This document shows, in pieces, positions 52,617 to 61,008 of a stretch of 64,000 nucleotides of DNA. The position numbers and the translations under genes are program-made. The notes under the pieces were generated by a model, which saw only the letters and a list, made by a program, of their open reading frames with translations, ran no database searches and was not told the origin of the DNA. The stretch comes from Celeribacter sp. PS-C1 (GTDB taxonomy: Bacteria > Pseudomonadota > Alphaproteobacteria > Rhodobacterales > Rhodobacteraceae): assembly GCF_019429625.1 (NCBI RefSeq), contig NZ_JAHXRW010000002.1, positions 248,001 to 312,000 on the forward strand, in the 5' to 3' direction. Each line of letters opens with the position of its first letter. Within the stretch, counting starts at the first letter, position 1.

Positions 52617-53759
52617 TTAGCGCGCGATGCGGCTGGCCGTGTCGTTGATCTTGAATACCATATCAAGGATCAGAGCGGCAGGGTCAAGGTTCACCGCCCG
52701 TGCATGTTGTGCACGTGCAGAAAGCTCTTGCTGCAACACGGCCCAATCGCGGGCGGCAAAACTGTCGGGCGCGAGCCGGGTCAAAAGCGCGGCCTCACCG
52801 GGGGCGGCCTCGACAATCGGCGGGCGCCCGGCGCCTGCGCGCGCGAGCCGCGTCAAAAAGCGGTCGATGAGACCCAGCGTCAAATCATAGCGGTCGATGT
52901 TGGCGGCCCCCACGCAGCACTCGGCCAGTTTCAGAGCCCGCGCGCGGTCCAGTCGGGGCAGGGTGGAGAACAGTTCCACCAGATCGCGATAGACATCCAG
53001 CCCGCCCAAATTCGTCAACCTCAACGCCTCCCCCACAGAGCCGGCGGACAATTCCGCCAATGCGTCTGACTGCTCTGCGGCATCAAAGCCTGCCGCGTCA
53101 AGGGCTTGGGCCAGATCGGTTGGTTGGAGCGGCCCGAGACGCAACTCGCGACACCGGCTTCGGATCGTCGGTAAAAGCCGCGAAGGCTGATGCGAGATCA
53201 GCAGAAGGAAAGCGTCTTTCGGCGGTTCTTCGAGGGTTTTGAGCAAAGCGTTGGCGGCGGAGACGTTCATCTCATCGGCGCTGTCGACAATGACCACGCG
53301 GCGCCCGCCGTCGGCGGCAGACATGTGAAAGAAAGAGTTGAGCTTGCGCACCTCTTCGACGGTGATCACCGTGCCGTGGCGGGATTTCTTGGCGTCCCAT
53401 TCGCGGCGAATGAGGCAGAGACGGGGTTCCGCCAATTGCGCGGAGCGGCGGTAGACCGGGTGCTCATGGCCCAATTCCAGCGAGTCCGTCGGGGGCGGGG
53501 CGTCGCCAAACAACCCGCCTTCGTCCTCCACCGGCTGCGCTAGCAAAAACCGCGCGATGCGCCAGGCGAGCGTGGCTTTTCCCACCCCGCGCGGGCCGGT
53601 GATCAGCCAAGCGTGATGCATCCTGTGCGAATTGAAGGCGTCAAGAAAGTTTTCCTCGGCATGAGACTGACCGAACAGCGTCGAGGTTTGTCGCGGATGC
53701 GGGGCACCCGGCGCGCAATCTGCCTCTGGCGCCATCTCCATTTCGCCGAGACTGCTCAT
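52617..53759 (-). CDS. holB: DNA polymerase III subunit delta'
   Basis: 380 residues. AAA+ clamp-loader fold: HHAWLITGPRGVGKATLAWRIARFLL as Walker A-like region near residue 55, RVVIVDSADEMNVSAANALLKTLEEPPKDAFLLLISHQPSRLLPTIRSRCRELRL as Walker B and sensor region. The zinc-module Cys of E. coli delta' are not evident between them. It opens the sliding clamp with delta and tau/gamma. ATGA overlap with tmk supports co-translation. Confidence 0.94.
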   Translation of the reverse strand: MSSLGEMEMAPEADCAPGAPHPRQTSTLFGQSHAEENFLDAFNSHRMHHAWLITGPRGVGKATLAWRIARFLLAQPVEDEGGLFGDAPPPTDSLELGHEHPVYRRSAQLAEPRLCLIRREWDAKKSRHGTVITVEEVRKLNSFFHMSAADGGRRVVIVDSADEMNVSAANALLKTLEEPPKDAFLLLISHQPSRLLPTIRSRCRELRLGPLQPTDLAQALDAAGFDAAEQSDALAELSAGSVGEALRLTNLGGLDVYRDLVELFSTLPRLDRARALKLAECCVGAANIDRYDLTLGLIDRFLTRLARAGAGRPPIVEAAPGEAALLTRLAPDSFAARDWAVLQQELSARAQHARAVNLDPAALILDMVFKINDTASRIAR

Positions 53760-54367
53760 GAGGACAGTCGTTTCGAGACGAGGATCAGCACCTCTTTGGC
53801 CACGATCTCGATCTCGCGTCCGGCGTCGATCACGGTGAAACGGTCATGCGCCCGCGCCAGATCAAGAAAGGCCGTGCGGCATTTTTCCTGAAAATCCTGC
53901 CCGAAATCTTCGAAGCGTTCCTCGGAGGTTTGCCGCCCTTTTGCGCGGGCCAGACCAATGGCCGGGTCCATGTCGAACAAAAGCGTCAGGTCCGGTTCAA
54001 TGCCGATCATCTCATCGTGGAGACGGTTCACCTTGTCCTGCAAATCACCGCGCGTGACGCCCTGAAACACCCGCGTGCTGTCGGCAAAACGGTCACAAAT
54101 GACGACTTTGCCAGCGGCCAGAGCAGGGCGGATGGTCTTTTCCAGATGGTCGCGGCGGGCGGCAGTGAAGAGCAAGATCTCGGTTTCCGCCGACCAACGA
54201 TCCGGGTCGCCTTCGAGCACGAGAGAGCGGATTTCTTCCGCGCCGGGCGAGCCGCCCGGTTCTCGGGTGTGGACGACCTCATGACCCAAAGCCTTAAGAC
54301 CCTCGGCCAGAAGTCGTGCCTGTGTCGATTTTCCGGACCCGTCGATGCCCTCGAAGCTGATGAACAT
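53756..54367 (-). CDS. tmk: Thymidylate kinase
   Basis: 203 residues from ATG 54367 (MFISFEGIDGSGKSTQARLLAEGL), whose P-loop is GIDGSGKS. The DRF motif appears as VVICDRFADSTRVFQG and the lid as ARAKGRQTSEERFEDF. It phosphorylates dTMP to dTDP. The upstream extension of the frame to 54487 overlaps the carboxypeptidase gene and is rejected. Twenty-five bases separate it from that gene, and it overlaps holB. Confidence 0.96.
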   Translation of the reverse strand: MFISFEGIDGSGKSTQARLLAEGLKALGHEVVHTREPGGSPGAEEIRSLVLEGDPDRWSAETEILLFTAARRDHLEKTIRPALAAGKVVICDRFADSTRVFQGVTRGDLQDKVNRLHDEMIGIEPDLTLLFDMDPAIGLARAKGRQTSEERFEDFGQDFQEKCRTAFLDLARAHDRFTVIDAGREIEIVAKEVLILVSKRLSS

Positions 54368-54392
54368 GGCGCTCCCGTGTTCTCGCAGTTGG

Positions 54393-55562
54393 TTATTCGG
54401 ACACGGCCAGACCCGTTTGTCCCTCCAACTTGTCCTTAAGCACCATAAAGGCCGTGCGCAACCTCGGAGCCAAGCCGCCGCGCGCAATCGAGCGATCTGC
54501 GACCAGCGGGATACGGGCTTCGGGAAGGTCTTCGCGCGGGATCACCAGCTCGGCCAGAGTGTCGCCTTGGGTGATCGGGGCCTCGAAGGGGCCGGTGTAG
54601 ATCACCTCGCCCGCAAGCTTTTCAAGCTGGCTGCCGGGCAGAAGGACAGAGATGTCATCGGCGGCGACAAGCCCCACCTCGGTCTGATCGCCCATCCAGA
54701 CATCGGCACGGGCAAATTCATGGCCTTTCTCGGCCACGGATTTCTCCGCGAACTGGCGGAAGGCCCAGTTGACGATGCGTTCGCTTTCCTGCGCGCGCTC
54801 CGCCTCGGACGCGAGGCCGGAGAGCACAAACACCACCCGACGCGTGCCCTGCGTAGCGGAGCCGACGAGACCGTAGCCCGCTTCTTCGGTGTGGCCGGTT
54901 TTGAGACCATCTGCGCCGATGCCGAGTTTCAAAAGCGGGTTGCGGTTGAACCGGTTTTGCGGCGCACGGTTGTCATAGGGGAATTCATGCTGGCCGAAAT
55001 AGCCGTAATATTCCGGGAAATCGGTGACGAACCGGATTGCCAGTTTGCCCAGATCCTCGACCGACATACGTTGGTTCGGGTTGGGCCAGCCAGAGGCATT
55101 GGCAAAGGTCGAATTTTCCAATCCTAGAATGCGGGCGCGGTCGTTCATCAAGCGCGCGAAATTGTCCTCTGTGCCCGCCAGCCCTTCGGCGACGACGACA
55201 CAGGCGTCATTGCCGGACAGGACGATGATGCCTTGGATGAGTTCTTCGACGGTCGGGCGGTCTGTCTCGTTGAGAAACATGGTCGAGCCGCCCATGTTTT
55301 TTGCCCGCGTCGAGACGGAGAACCGCGTGTCCAGCGTCACGCGGCCATCGCGCAGCGCCTCGAACAACATGTTGAGCGTCATCAGTTTTGACATGGACGC
55401 GGGCGGCAGAGGTGTCTGGGCGTCCTTGTTCATCAAGACCGTATCGGTCGTCAGGTCATAGACCCAAGCTGCCCGCGCGCGCGTTTCAAAGGCAGAGGCG
55501 GGCAGGGTGAGGGTCAGGGTCAGAAAACCGGCTGTGAGGCTTTTGGCGATGAGGCGCAACAT
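54393..55562 (-). CDS. D-alanyl-D-alanine carboxypeptidase (PBP5/DacF type)
   Basis: 389 residues. Signal peptide ends at LPASA before FETRARAAW. Penicillin-binding motifs: PPASMSKLMT (SxxK), VLSGNDACVV (SxN) and LKTGHTEEAGYGLVGSA (KTG). The C-terminal 110 residues match the PBP5 beta domain, ending in an amphipathic stretch (RTAFMVLKDKLEGQ) that could attach to the membrane. It trims the terminal D-Ala of peptidoglycan stem peptides in the periplasm. Confidence 0.94.
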   Translation of the reverse strand: MLRLIAKSLTAGFLTLTLTLPASAFETRARAAWVYDLTTDTVLMNKDAQTPLPPASMSKLMTLNMLFEALRDGRVTLDTRFSVSTRAKNMGGSTMFLNETDRPTVEELIQGIIVLSGNDACVVVAEGLAGTEDNFARLMNDRARILGLENSTFANASGWPNPNQRMSVEDLGKLAIRFVTDFPEYYGYFGQHEFPYDNRAPQNRFNRNPLLKLGIGADGLKTGHTEEAGYGLVGSATQGTRRVVFVLSGLASEAERAQESERIVNWAFRQFAEKSVAEKGHEFARADVWMGDQTEVGLVAADDISVLLPGSQLEKLAGEVIYTGPFEAPITQGDTLAELVIPREDLPEARIPLVADRSIARGGLAPRLRTAFMVLKDKLEGQTGLAVSE

Positions 55563-55634
55563 GGGTGCGGGGCGTCCTTTCGGGCGAGTCGTCTCAATTG
55601 GGGCAGGCCCGTTCGGCCCGCCCGGCTTTATCTC

Positions 55635-56504
55635 TTAATGCGTCACGGCATAGGCGTCCGTGAAGCCCGCCTTTTTCACTTTTTCGAGAAGTGCTGCGCG
55701 CTCAGACGCGGTGGTGGCGGGACCAACGACGACCCGCCAGAAGTCTTTGCCGTTCGAATTGCCGGGTTTGGTCGTCGCGACGATGCCTTGTGAGCCGAGC
55801 ATGTCGACCGTGCGTTTGGCATTGGCCTCGACCGAGAAAATCCCAATCTGCAGGAAGGGTTTGGACAGGCCGGAGGCGGCGGGTTTCGGGGCCGCAGGTG
55901 TTGGTGCGGCTGCAGGCGCTGCCGGTTTCGCCGCAGGCGCGGTGGCCGACGGTGCGTCGAGCGCATCGAGGGTGGCCGCGGCGTCTGCGATCGGATCGTC
56001 GAGCGAAGTGGCTGCGATGGTCTCGGTCTCTGCGAGGGTTTCGACGGTTTCCGGCTCCTGCGCGACCTCTTCGCGGCGCAGCGCCGTGATGTTCAAGGAC
56101 GCAGGCGAGCCTGCCAGCATGCCAAGCGCTTCGGCGGCATCCGACGACACCTGAATGCCCGGACCGGGCGAGGTGGCTTCGCGTTTGAACAGCGCGCCGA
56201 TGACGAATTTGCCGTTTGCCTCGTTGCGGATGATGACGCGCTCAGGATCGGTCACCTTGGAATGCGCGACCCAGACGCCGCCCAAAGAAGGCCGCCCGTC
56301 CCACAAGCCGTTGTCCGTCACCTGAAACACATCCGGCGCCTCGACATCACGTTCCACCAGTTTTGTGGAAGTGGAGGTCGCAGAGGCGCCCGCAGTCGGT
56401 GCTTTCATTTTGTCGAAAAAGGACGTCCCGTCCTCGCACGCCGTCAGCGCGACTGTGACCCCCAGAAGGAGCGCAGCGCGCGTCCCTTTACCCGTCATTC
56501 GCAT
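55635..56504 (-). CDS. SPOR-domain lipoprotein
   Basis: 289 residues. Signal with lipobox LTAC (residue 22 region) makes it a probable lipoprotein. Residues about 60-135 (FQVTDNGLWDGRPSLGGVWVAHSKV, RVIIRNEANGKFVIGALFKRE) resemble the double-psi beta barrel region of RlpA-like proteins. After a Pro/Ala linker the last 75 residues form a SPOR domain (FLQIGIFSVEANAKRTVDML, DFWRVVVGPA), which binds denuded glycan at division sites. First gene of the dacC-like-tmk-holB run. Confidence 0.88.
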   Translation of the reverse strand: MRMTGKGTRAALLLGVTVALTACEDGTSFFDKMKAPTAGASATSTSTKLVERDVEAPDVFQVTDNGLWDGRPSLGGVWVAHSKVTDPERVIIRNEANGKFVIGALFKREATSPGPGIQVSSDAAEALGMLAGSPASLNITALRREEVAQEPETVETLAETETIAATSLDDPIADAAATLDALDAPSATAPAAKPAAPAAAPTPAAPKPAASGLSKPFLQIGIFSVEANAKRTVDMLGSQGIVATTKPGNSNGKDFWRVVVGPATTASERAALLEKVKKAGFTDAYAVTH

Positions 56505-56821
56505 GAGTATGCCCCTATCTCATCCCTGATTTTGCCGATGCGTTTTCTCTGCCCGGCTCAGGTTTATTTGTCTGCTCGTTTTTTCGTGATCGCGTTCAAA
56601 ACTGAGGGAGATCCGTCGCACTTGATCTGAACCGCCGATGTCATCCTGAACGGATTTGGCAACAGTCTAACGTGTCGTCCCCAAGCTGGAAAGCCCCGCA
56701 TTGCGTGGGTGGCGGAAAACGGCACGTGGCGAAAGACGACTGCGGACGAGGGGGGATGCGAAAGATGGGTTTTAGAATCAAACGGAGGGCGCTAATCCTG
56801 TCCGAACCCGCTCGGGGCGTA
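56505..56821. other. Region upstream of SPOR gene and tRNA-Ser
   Basis: 317 bases. Holds the promoter side of the SPOR gene on the left and presumably the tRNA-Ser promoter on the right. No gene, repeat or strong hairpin recognised. Confidence 0.4.
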
Positions 56822-56911
56822 GGAGGCTTGGCAGAGTGGTTGAATGCACCGGTCTTGAAAACCGACGGGCGTGAAAGCGTCCCCAGGGTTCGAATCCCTG
56901 AGCCTCCGCCA
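56822..56911 (+). tRNA. tRNA-Ser (anticodon TGA)
   Basis: 90 nt including encoded CCA. Acceptor GGAGGCT/AGCCTCC, anticodon loop CTTGAAA giving TGA, long variable arm (CGGGCGTGAAAGCGTCCCC) and GTTCGAATC T-loop. Class II tRNA-Ser. The DNA directly downstream is accessory in content. Confidence 0.97.
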
Positions 56912-57151
56912 TTAAATCGTCTTAGTGTTTTGATCTAAAGCAACAAAAGATAAGTCGGCTTTTCCCATCCCCCACAATACCCCCATTTTTGCTCGGACAG
57001 TAACGGAAGCAGCTGGCAATAAGCCGTGTGACCGACGCTTCTCCCAGTGCTAAACTGATACCGCAGCCAAAAAGCTGAATTCCCGTAAAATCGAAGATTT
57101 CGACACCGCGCGAGCTTGCACGGTCATTCGCGTTCGCGAAAGGAGTGGTTC

Positions 57152-57571
57152 ATGAATATCGAACGTGCCATTGAAATAGCGGTGTCTGCGCACCGCGGAC
57201 AGATCGATAAGGCTGGTCAGCCTTACATCTTGCACCCGCTCAGGGTCATGTTGGCGTGCAACAGCGAGGTGGCACGCATTGTCGCCGTTCTGCACGATGT
57301 GGTCGAAGACACCGACTGGACGCCGGATGCGTTGAATAACGAAGGCGCAAGTGAAGAAATCCTGTACGCTTTGGATGCCGTGACGAAACGTGAGGGCGAG
57401 AGCTATCCGGACTTCATCGAGCGTGCGGCCGCAAACCCAATCGGTCGCGAAGTGAAAATCTCTGATGTGCGGGACAATATGGATTTGTCGCGTATTTCGG
57501 CCCCCACAGAAGCCGACTTAGCACGTATGGAGCGATATCGCGGAGCTTTGTCTCGGCTTAGTTCCTTCTAG
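57152..57571 (+). CDS. Small HD-domain hydrolase, (p)ppGpp hydrolase-like
   Basis: 139 residues from ATG 57152, with GAAAGGAG upstream. The HD signature is complete: H in AVSAHRGQIDKAGQPYILHPLRVM, HD in VAVLHDVVEDTDWTPD, and the last Asp in VKISDVRDNMDLSR. These match the hydrolase domain of RelA/SpoT enzymes, here without synthetase, TGS or ACT domains, so it is like a small alarmone hydrolase of the Mesh1 type. It could degrade (p)ppGpp or another nucleotide. Located in the island next to tRNA-Ser and alone on its strand. Confidence 0.8.
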   Translation: MNIERAIEIAVSAHRGQIDKAGQPYILHPLRVMLACNSEVARIVAVLHDVVEDTDWTPDALNNEGASEEILYALDAVTKREGESYPDFIERAAANPIGREVKISDVRDNMDLSRISAPTEADLARMERYRGALSRLSSF

Positions 57572-57734
57572 ATTTTCATCTTCATCTGGCTGCAGGCTTG
57601 GATCACAGGCATTTACAGGGCGTCTTAGTTCATTTGGGGAATGATGCTTTTTGGCCCGAACCGGCCATTCGTCCTTTTCGCAGCGAACGTCCGTATTCCG
57701 CCCTTCGTCGCGTGAACCCGCGCCCATTTCGCGC

Positions 57735-58645
57735 CTAGCCGTGCAGATCTGTCGCCCGGCGTTTGATCTCGTGGCAGGCGTCTTGCAGTAAGGTGCAGGC
57801 GTTTTGGTAATACCACTCGAACGCCTGCCGGGCGCTGTTTTGCAGCGCGATCAGCCGCTGCGGATCGGCCAGAAGATGCTGCGCCATGGGAATCAGATCC
57901 TTGGCCCGGCCTTCGCACACGCTGTCGCTAACGACGATCTCGCGCAGCCCGTGGCTATGTTCGGTCACGATCGGCGTCGCAGTGGACAGCGACCCGACGA
58001 TGCGCGGAATTTCCAGATGGTTCGAGGCCTGCATATGCACGTTCAGCGTCAACCGTGATCGTGCGGTCAGATCCTCAAGATCGGCCCCGCGCGAGGGGCT
58101 CAGGCTCAGCCCGGCCGCAGCCGCGGCATCCAGGACCTTCTTGCGCCGCGGCGAGACCCCCCCACGAAACACAAATCGAATTCGCGCTCGGCCAGAGGGA
58201 GATCCGGGGCCCGGGCGCGTTCGGAACAGGGCAGGAAACCCAGCACGGGCTTGCTCAGCTTGCCTTGCAGCGCGCGGGTCTGTGCCGGATAATAATCGAG
58301 GATCAGATCGACCTGCTCCAGCTTGTGACGCAACAGCCAACGCTTCTCGCGGATCATCTTCGCCCCGCCCCGCGACATCCGCAGAGGATTGCCGATCATC
58401 GCCACGACCGAGAAATTCAGATAGACGTAAAAGCAATCGGGCCGCCGCGTGAACGGGGGCAGACGTTCTCCGATGATATAGACGATAGCGGGCCCTTCGA
58501 TGCCGGCCTCGTCAACGGATTTCGGCACCGTGATGGCGAGACAATTTTCGGCTCCGTGGTGGCGAGACAATTGTCCGGTCAGGAAATCGATCGTCCGGCG
58601 AATGAAGGAAACTGACGCTTCGTGTGTCACGAGGTAACACCGCAT
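57735..58645 (-). pseudogene. Glycosyltransferase-like gene with a frameshift in a G tract
   Basis: Frame one runs from 58645 (MRCYLVTHEASVSFIRRTIDF) to a run of seven G on the minus strand (58157-58163) after FDLCFVGG. The downstream frame continues sensibly with VSPRRKKVLDAAAAAGLSLS and the typical C-terminal SRLTLNVHMQASNHLEIPRIVGSLSTATPIVTEHSHGLREIV, ending at 57735. One extra G would join them into a 303-residue protein. The C-terminal part resembles CgeB/group 1 glycosyltransferases, with an acidic HLE-P-RI-E motif. Whether this is decay, phase variation or a read error is unresolved. Confidence 0.7.
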
Positions 58646-58801
58646 ATATGGCTCCTTGAAAATCGGCAGTCACATTACGCGTCATCGTCTATCAGTCCCC
58701 CTCTGTTCCGTCTATCCATCAACCAGCACAAAGAAATTTTAGCGAACCGCTTGCAAGGAAAGCTTGTTTTCGTTGCTTGGCCTGCTCAGCTGGAGGGGCT
58801 A

Positions 58802-59623
58802 GGTCGTGTTGACAAAAGGGATTCTCATCATGCTTCAAGCTGGCATCTGCGATGGAGGCCAGTTCGGCGCGAGACCTTATGGCGGAAGAGGAATGGGCGT
58901 TCTTTGAGCGCTTCATCCTCGCCGTTCGCGCCCCGAACGGGCGCAATCGCACCAACCACCGCGTCGTTCTTGACGGCATATTCTGGATCGCACGCACCGG
59001 GGCTCCATGGCGCGATCTGCCCGGGGCGTTTGGCAAATGGTCGAGCGTCTATCGGCAATTCCGGCGCCGTACGTTAGCCGGGCTTTGGGAGGACATCATG
59101 GGGATGCCCTGAACCAAAGCGGGGCCGTGCCAGGCGCCCTGAAGATGATCGACAGCACGGTGATCCTCGCCCACCATCAGGCCTCGGGCGCTAAAGGGGG
59201 ACTCCACGACCAAGATTCGGCCGTTCTCGAGGTGGTTTTACGACCAAGATCTACCTTCTCGTCAACGCAAACGGGCTTCCCATAAGGACAGAGATCACGC
59301 TGGGACAGACGTCGGACTATTTCGGATTCGACCTGATGATGGTGGATAATCTGCCCCGCCCGAGCGTGCTGCTCGGTGATCGCGGCAACGATGCTGACTG
59401 GTTCCGAGAGGCGTTGCAAGACAAGGGCATACGCGCCTGCATCCCCGGCCGAAAACAACGGAAGACGCCCGTCAAATACGACAGGCGACGTTACAAGCAT
59501 AGCAACCGGATCGAGATCATGTTCGGAAGGCTTAAGGACTGGAGGCGCGTCGCGATCCGCTATGGCCGATGCCCAAAGGTCTTACTCTCGGCTACCGTCA
59601 TCTATTAGTTATAAAGCCTGACC
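58802..59623 (+). mobile_element. IS5-family insertion sequence, about 822 bp
   Basis: Left end GGTCGTGTTGACAAAAGGG and right end CTGACC (inverted GGTCAGG) form imperfect terminal repeats, bracketed by CTA on both sides (58799-58801 and 59624-59626), possibly CTAG, as target duplication. It encodes a DDE transposase in three frames. It lies upstream of the broken glycosyltransferase gene in a gene-poor stretch. End positions are inferred by eye. Confidence 0.7.
58852..59608 (+). pseudogene. IS5-family transposase, two frameshifts
   Basis: Segment one, from ATG 58852, reads MAEEEWAFFERFILAVRAP and DGIFWIARTGAPWRDLPGAFGKWSSVYRQF, the DDE-insertion N-terminus. Segment two (frame shift at G4, 59100-59103) reads ALKMIDSTVILAHHQASGAKGG with the first Asp. 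Segment three (shift at G5, 59196-59200) reads RFGRSRGGFTTKIYLLVNANGLP, VLLGDRGNDADWFRE with the second Asp and RYKHSNRIEIMFGRLKDWRRVAIRY with the Glu. Adding one G at each tract gives an intact 252-residue transposase. The IS5 family sometimes uses frameshifting, but two sites would be unusual. Confidence 0.85.
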
Positions 59624-59627
59624 CTAG

Positions 59628-59991
59628 TCGAATGACTGGTTCAGGGAGATCGGACGCAGAGATACTAAGGCCCAATATGGGCAGGAAGGACTAGGGAACA
59701 CAAGCGGAGACCGTAAACATGTTGCGTCTGCTGTCGACGCTCACCGGCCGCCCTGGTCCATTGCTCGACGGGCCGCTCCCTGCGTATTTCAGCCGTTCGT
59801 TCGGAGTGCGGCGAAAGCCCGCTTTCCGCCAAATTTGACGAGCATAACTAACGACCCTAATCGGCCATTCACGCCATACGCAGCAGGTGAATAGTCCCGG
59901 CCCCCAAAGCTTACCTTCGACCCGAAAGAGGCGAAGCCTCACTCTAGCCCGGGCTTTCCATCTCGCCTGCGTACAACGAGCGTGATTATTA
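59628..59991. other. Gene-poor stretch between IS element and LysR gene
   Basis: 364 bases. A 117-codon minus-strand ORF (59691-60044) is Arg/Trp-rich, overlaps the LysR 3' end and has no family look; I do not call it. The sequence is probably a relic of older genes. Confidence 0.4.
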
Positions 59992-60918
59992 CTACAACCA
60001 ATACCCTGCCTCCGCGCGCGATGAATCTGCAACCAACGCATCAATCAGGGCTCGCTGAGCGGGTTTGAGGTAGCGCGAGCGTGGCCAGACGGCGTGGATC
60101 GGCATTTCCGCCCCTGAAAATGTTTCCAGCACCGGAACCAGAGCGCCGGTGCTGAGTGCGCTGCTGACCAGCCAGGTTGGAAGTTGCGACAGGCCTGCAC
60201 CTGCCAGCGTTGCCTCCAGCATCGCGTCACCATCGCTGAATTCATGACGTGCCCGGATCAGCTGGGCGGTCAATGTGCCGTCGGGCTGACGCAGCAGCCA
60301 TGACACGGGCACGGCTTCGCGCCGGGTGCCGATGATGCAATCCCGCTCCGTCAGTTCGGCGGCGGTTTGCGGCGCTCCGTGCCGGGCGAGGTAGGCAGGA
60401 CTGGCACAGATCACCAGCCGTTGCCGCCCCAGTCTTCGCGCCACGAGGTCGGCGTCATCGCTTAGCGCCCCGATCCGCACCACAAGGTCCACGCCTGCGT
60501 CGATCAGGTTGATCCGCCGCTCGGTAAAGCTGACCGCGAGGTCGAGCGCGGGATGCGCCTGCGCCAGTTGCATCAGGACAGGCATCACATGCCGCCGTCC
60601 GAAGGCCGCAGGCAAGTGGATGTTCAGCCGCCCCGAGATTTTGCCGCTGCCCTCTGTGACCGAGTTCTCGAGCCCCTCGACATCGGATAGGATCGCCACC
60701 CAGCCATCGAAATAGCGCTGTCCCTCCGCGGTCAGGGACAGTCGTCTCGTGGTGCGGTGTAACAGTTGAGTGCCGAGCCGCGCCTCCAGTCGGGAGACGC
60801 TTTTGCCCACGGCCGATCCGGTGAGGCCGAGTACGAGACCTGCGGCGGTAAAAGAGCCGGTCCGCACGGCTTCGACAAACTCGCGCACCCCGGAAAAAGG
60901 ATCGTCAGCATCACGCAT
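59992..60918 (-). CDS. LysR family transcriptional regulator
   Basis: 308 residues. Winged helix at residues about 10-70: REFVEAVRTGSFTAAGLVLGLTGSAVGKSVSRLEARLGTQLLHRTTRRLSLTAEGQRYF. The effector domain follows (GRLNIHLPAAFGRRHVMPVLMQLAQAHPALDLAVSFTERRINLIDAGVDLVVRIG). It is divergent from the flavoenzyme cluster across 90 bases and probably controls it in response to an unknown small molecule. Confidence 0.93.
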   Translation of the reverse strand: MRDADDPFSGVREFVEAVRTGSFTAAGLVLGLTGSAVGKSVSRLEARLGTQLLHRTTRRLSLTAEGQRYFDGWVAILSDVEGLENSVTEGSGKISGRLNIHLPAAFGRRHVMPVLMQLAQAHPALDLAVSFTERRINLIDAGVDLVVRIGALSDDADLVARRLGRQRLVICASPAYLARHGAPQTAAELTERDCIIGTRREAVPVSWLLRQPDGTLTAQLIRARHEFSDGDAMLEATLAGAGLSQLPTWLVSSALSTGALVPVLETFSGAEMPIHAVWPRSRYLKPAQRALIDALVADSSRAEAGYWL

Positions 60919-60965
60919 TATGGAATCTCAGGACGGAATGAATGAAATTAAAAGCATATTATCAT

Positions 60966-60980
60966 TTGAGAAGAGATCAA
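60966..60980. promoter_or_regulatory. Candidate LysR box TTGA-N7-TCAA
   Basis: Dyad containing the T-N11-A LysR motif, 28 bases upstream of the luciferase-like gene start, in the LysR divergent promoter region. Confidence 0.45.
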
Positions 60981-61008
60981 TAGATTGCGGGTCTGAAAGG
61001 AAGGCCCG

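Larger units (their letters stand above)
56912..59991. other. Small accessory island downstream of tRNA-Ser
   Basis: About 3 kb holding a small HD-domain hydrolase gene, a frameshifted glycosyltransferase-like gene, an IS5-family element and gene-poor stretches, between the tRNA-Ser and an intact LysR gene. CCCCCACAATACCCCCA near 56970-56986 resembles sequences beside tyrosine-integrase attachment sites, but no integrase and no second copy of the tRNA 3' end were found. Confidence 0.5.

Noticed and set aside
57657-59890. Similarity between the gene-poor stretches at 57.66-57.73 kb and 59.79-59.88 kb (both contain CGGCCATTC)
   Set aside because: Beyond one 9-base match I could not align them convincingly by eye, so I do not call a repeat.
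59691-60044. 117-codon minus-strand ORF in the gene-poor stretch
   Set aside because: Arg/Trp-rich, overlaps LysR by about 50 bases, no RBS or family pattern; likely a relic.
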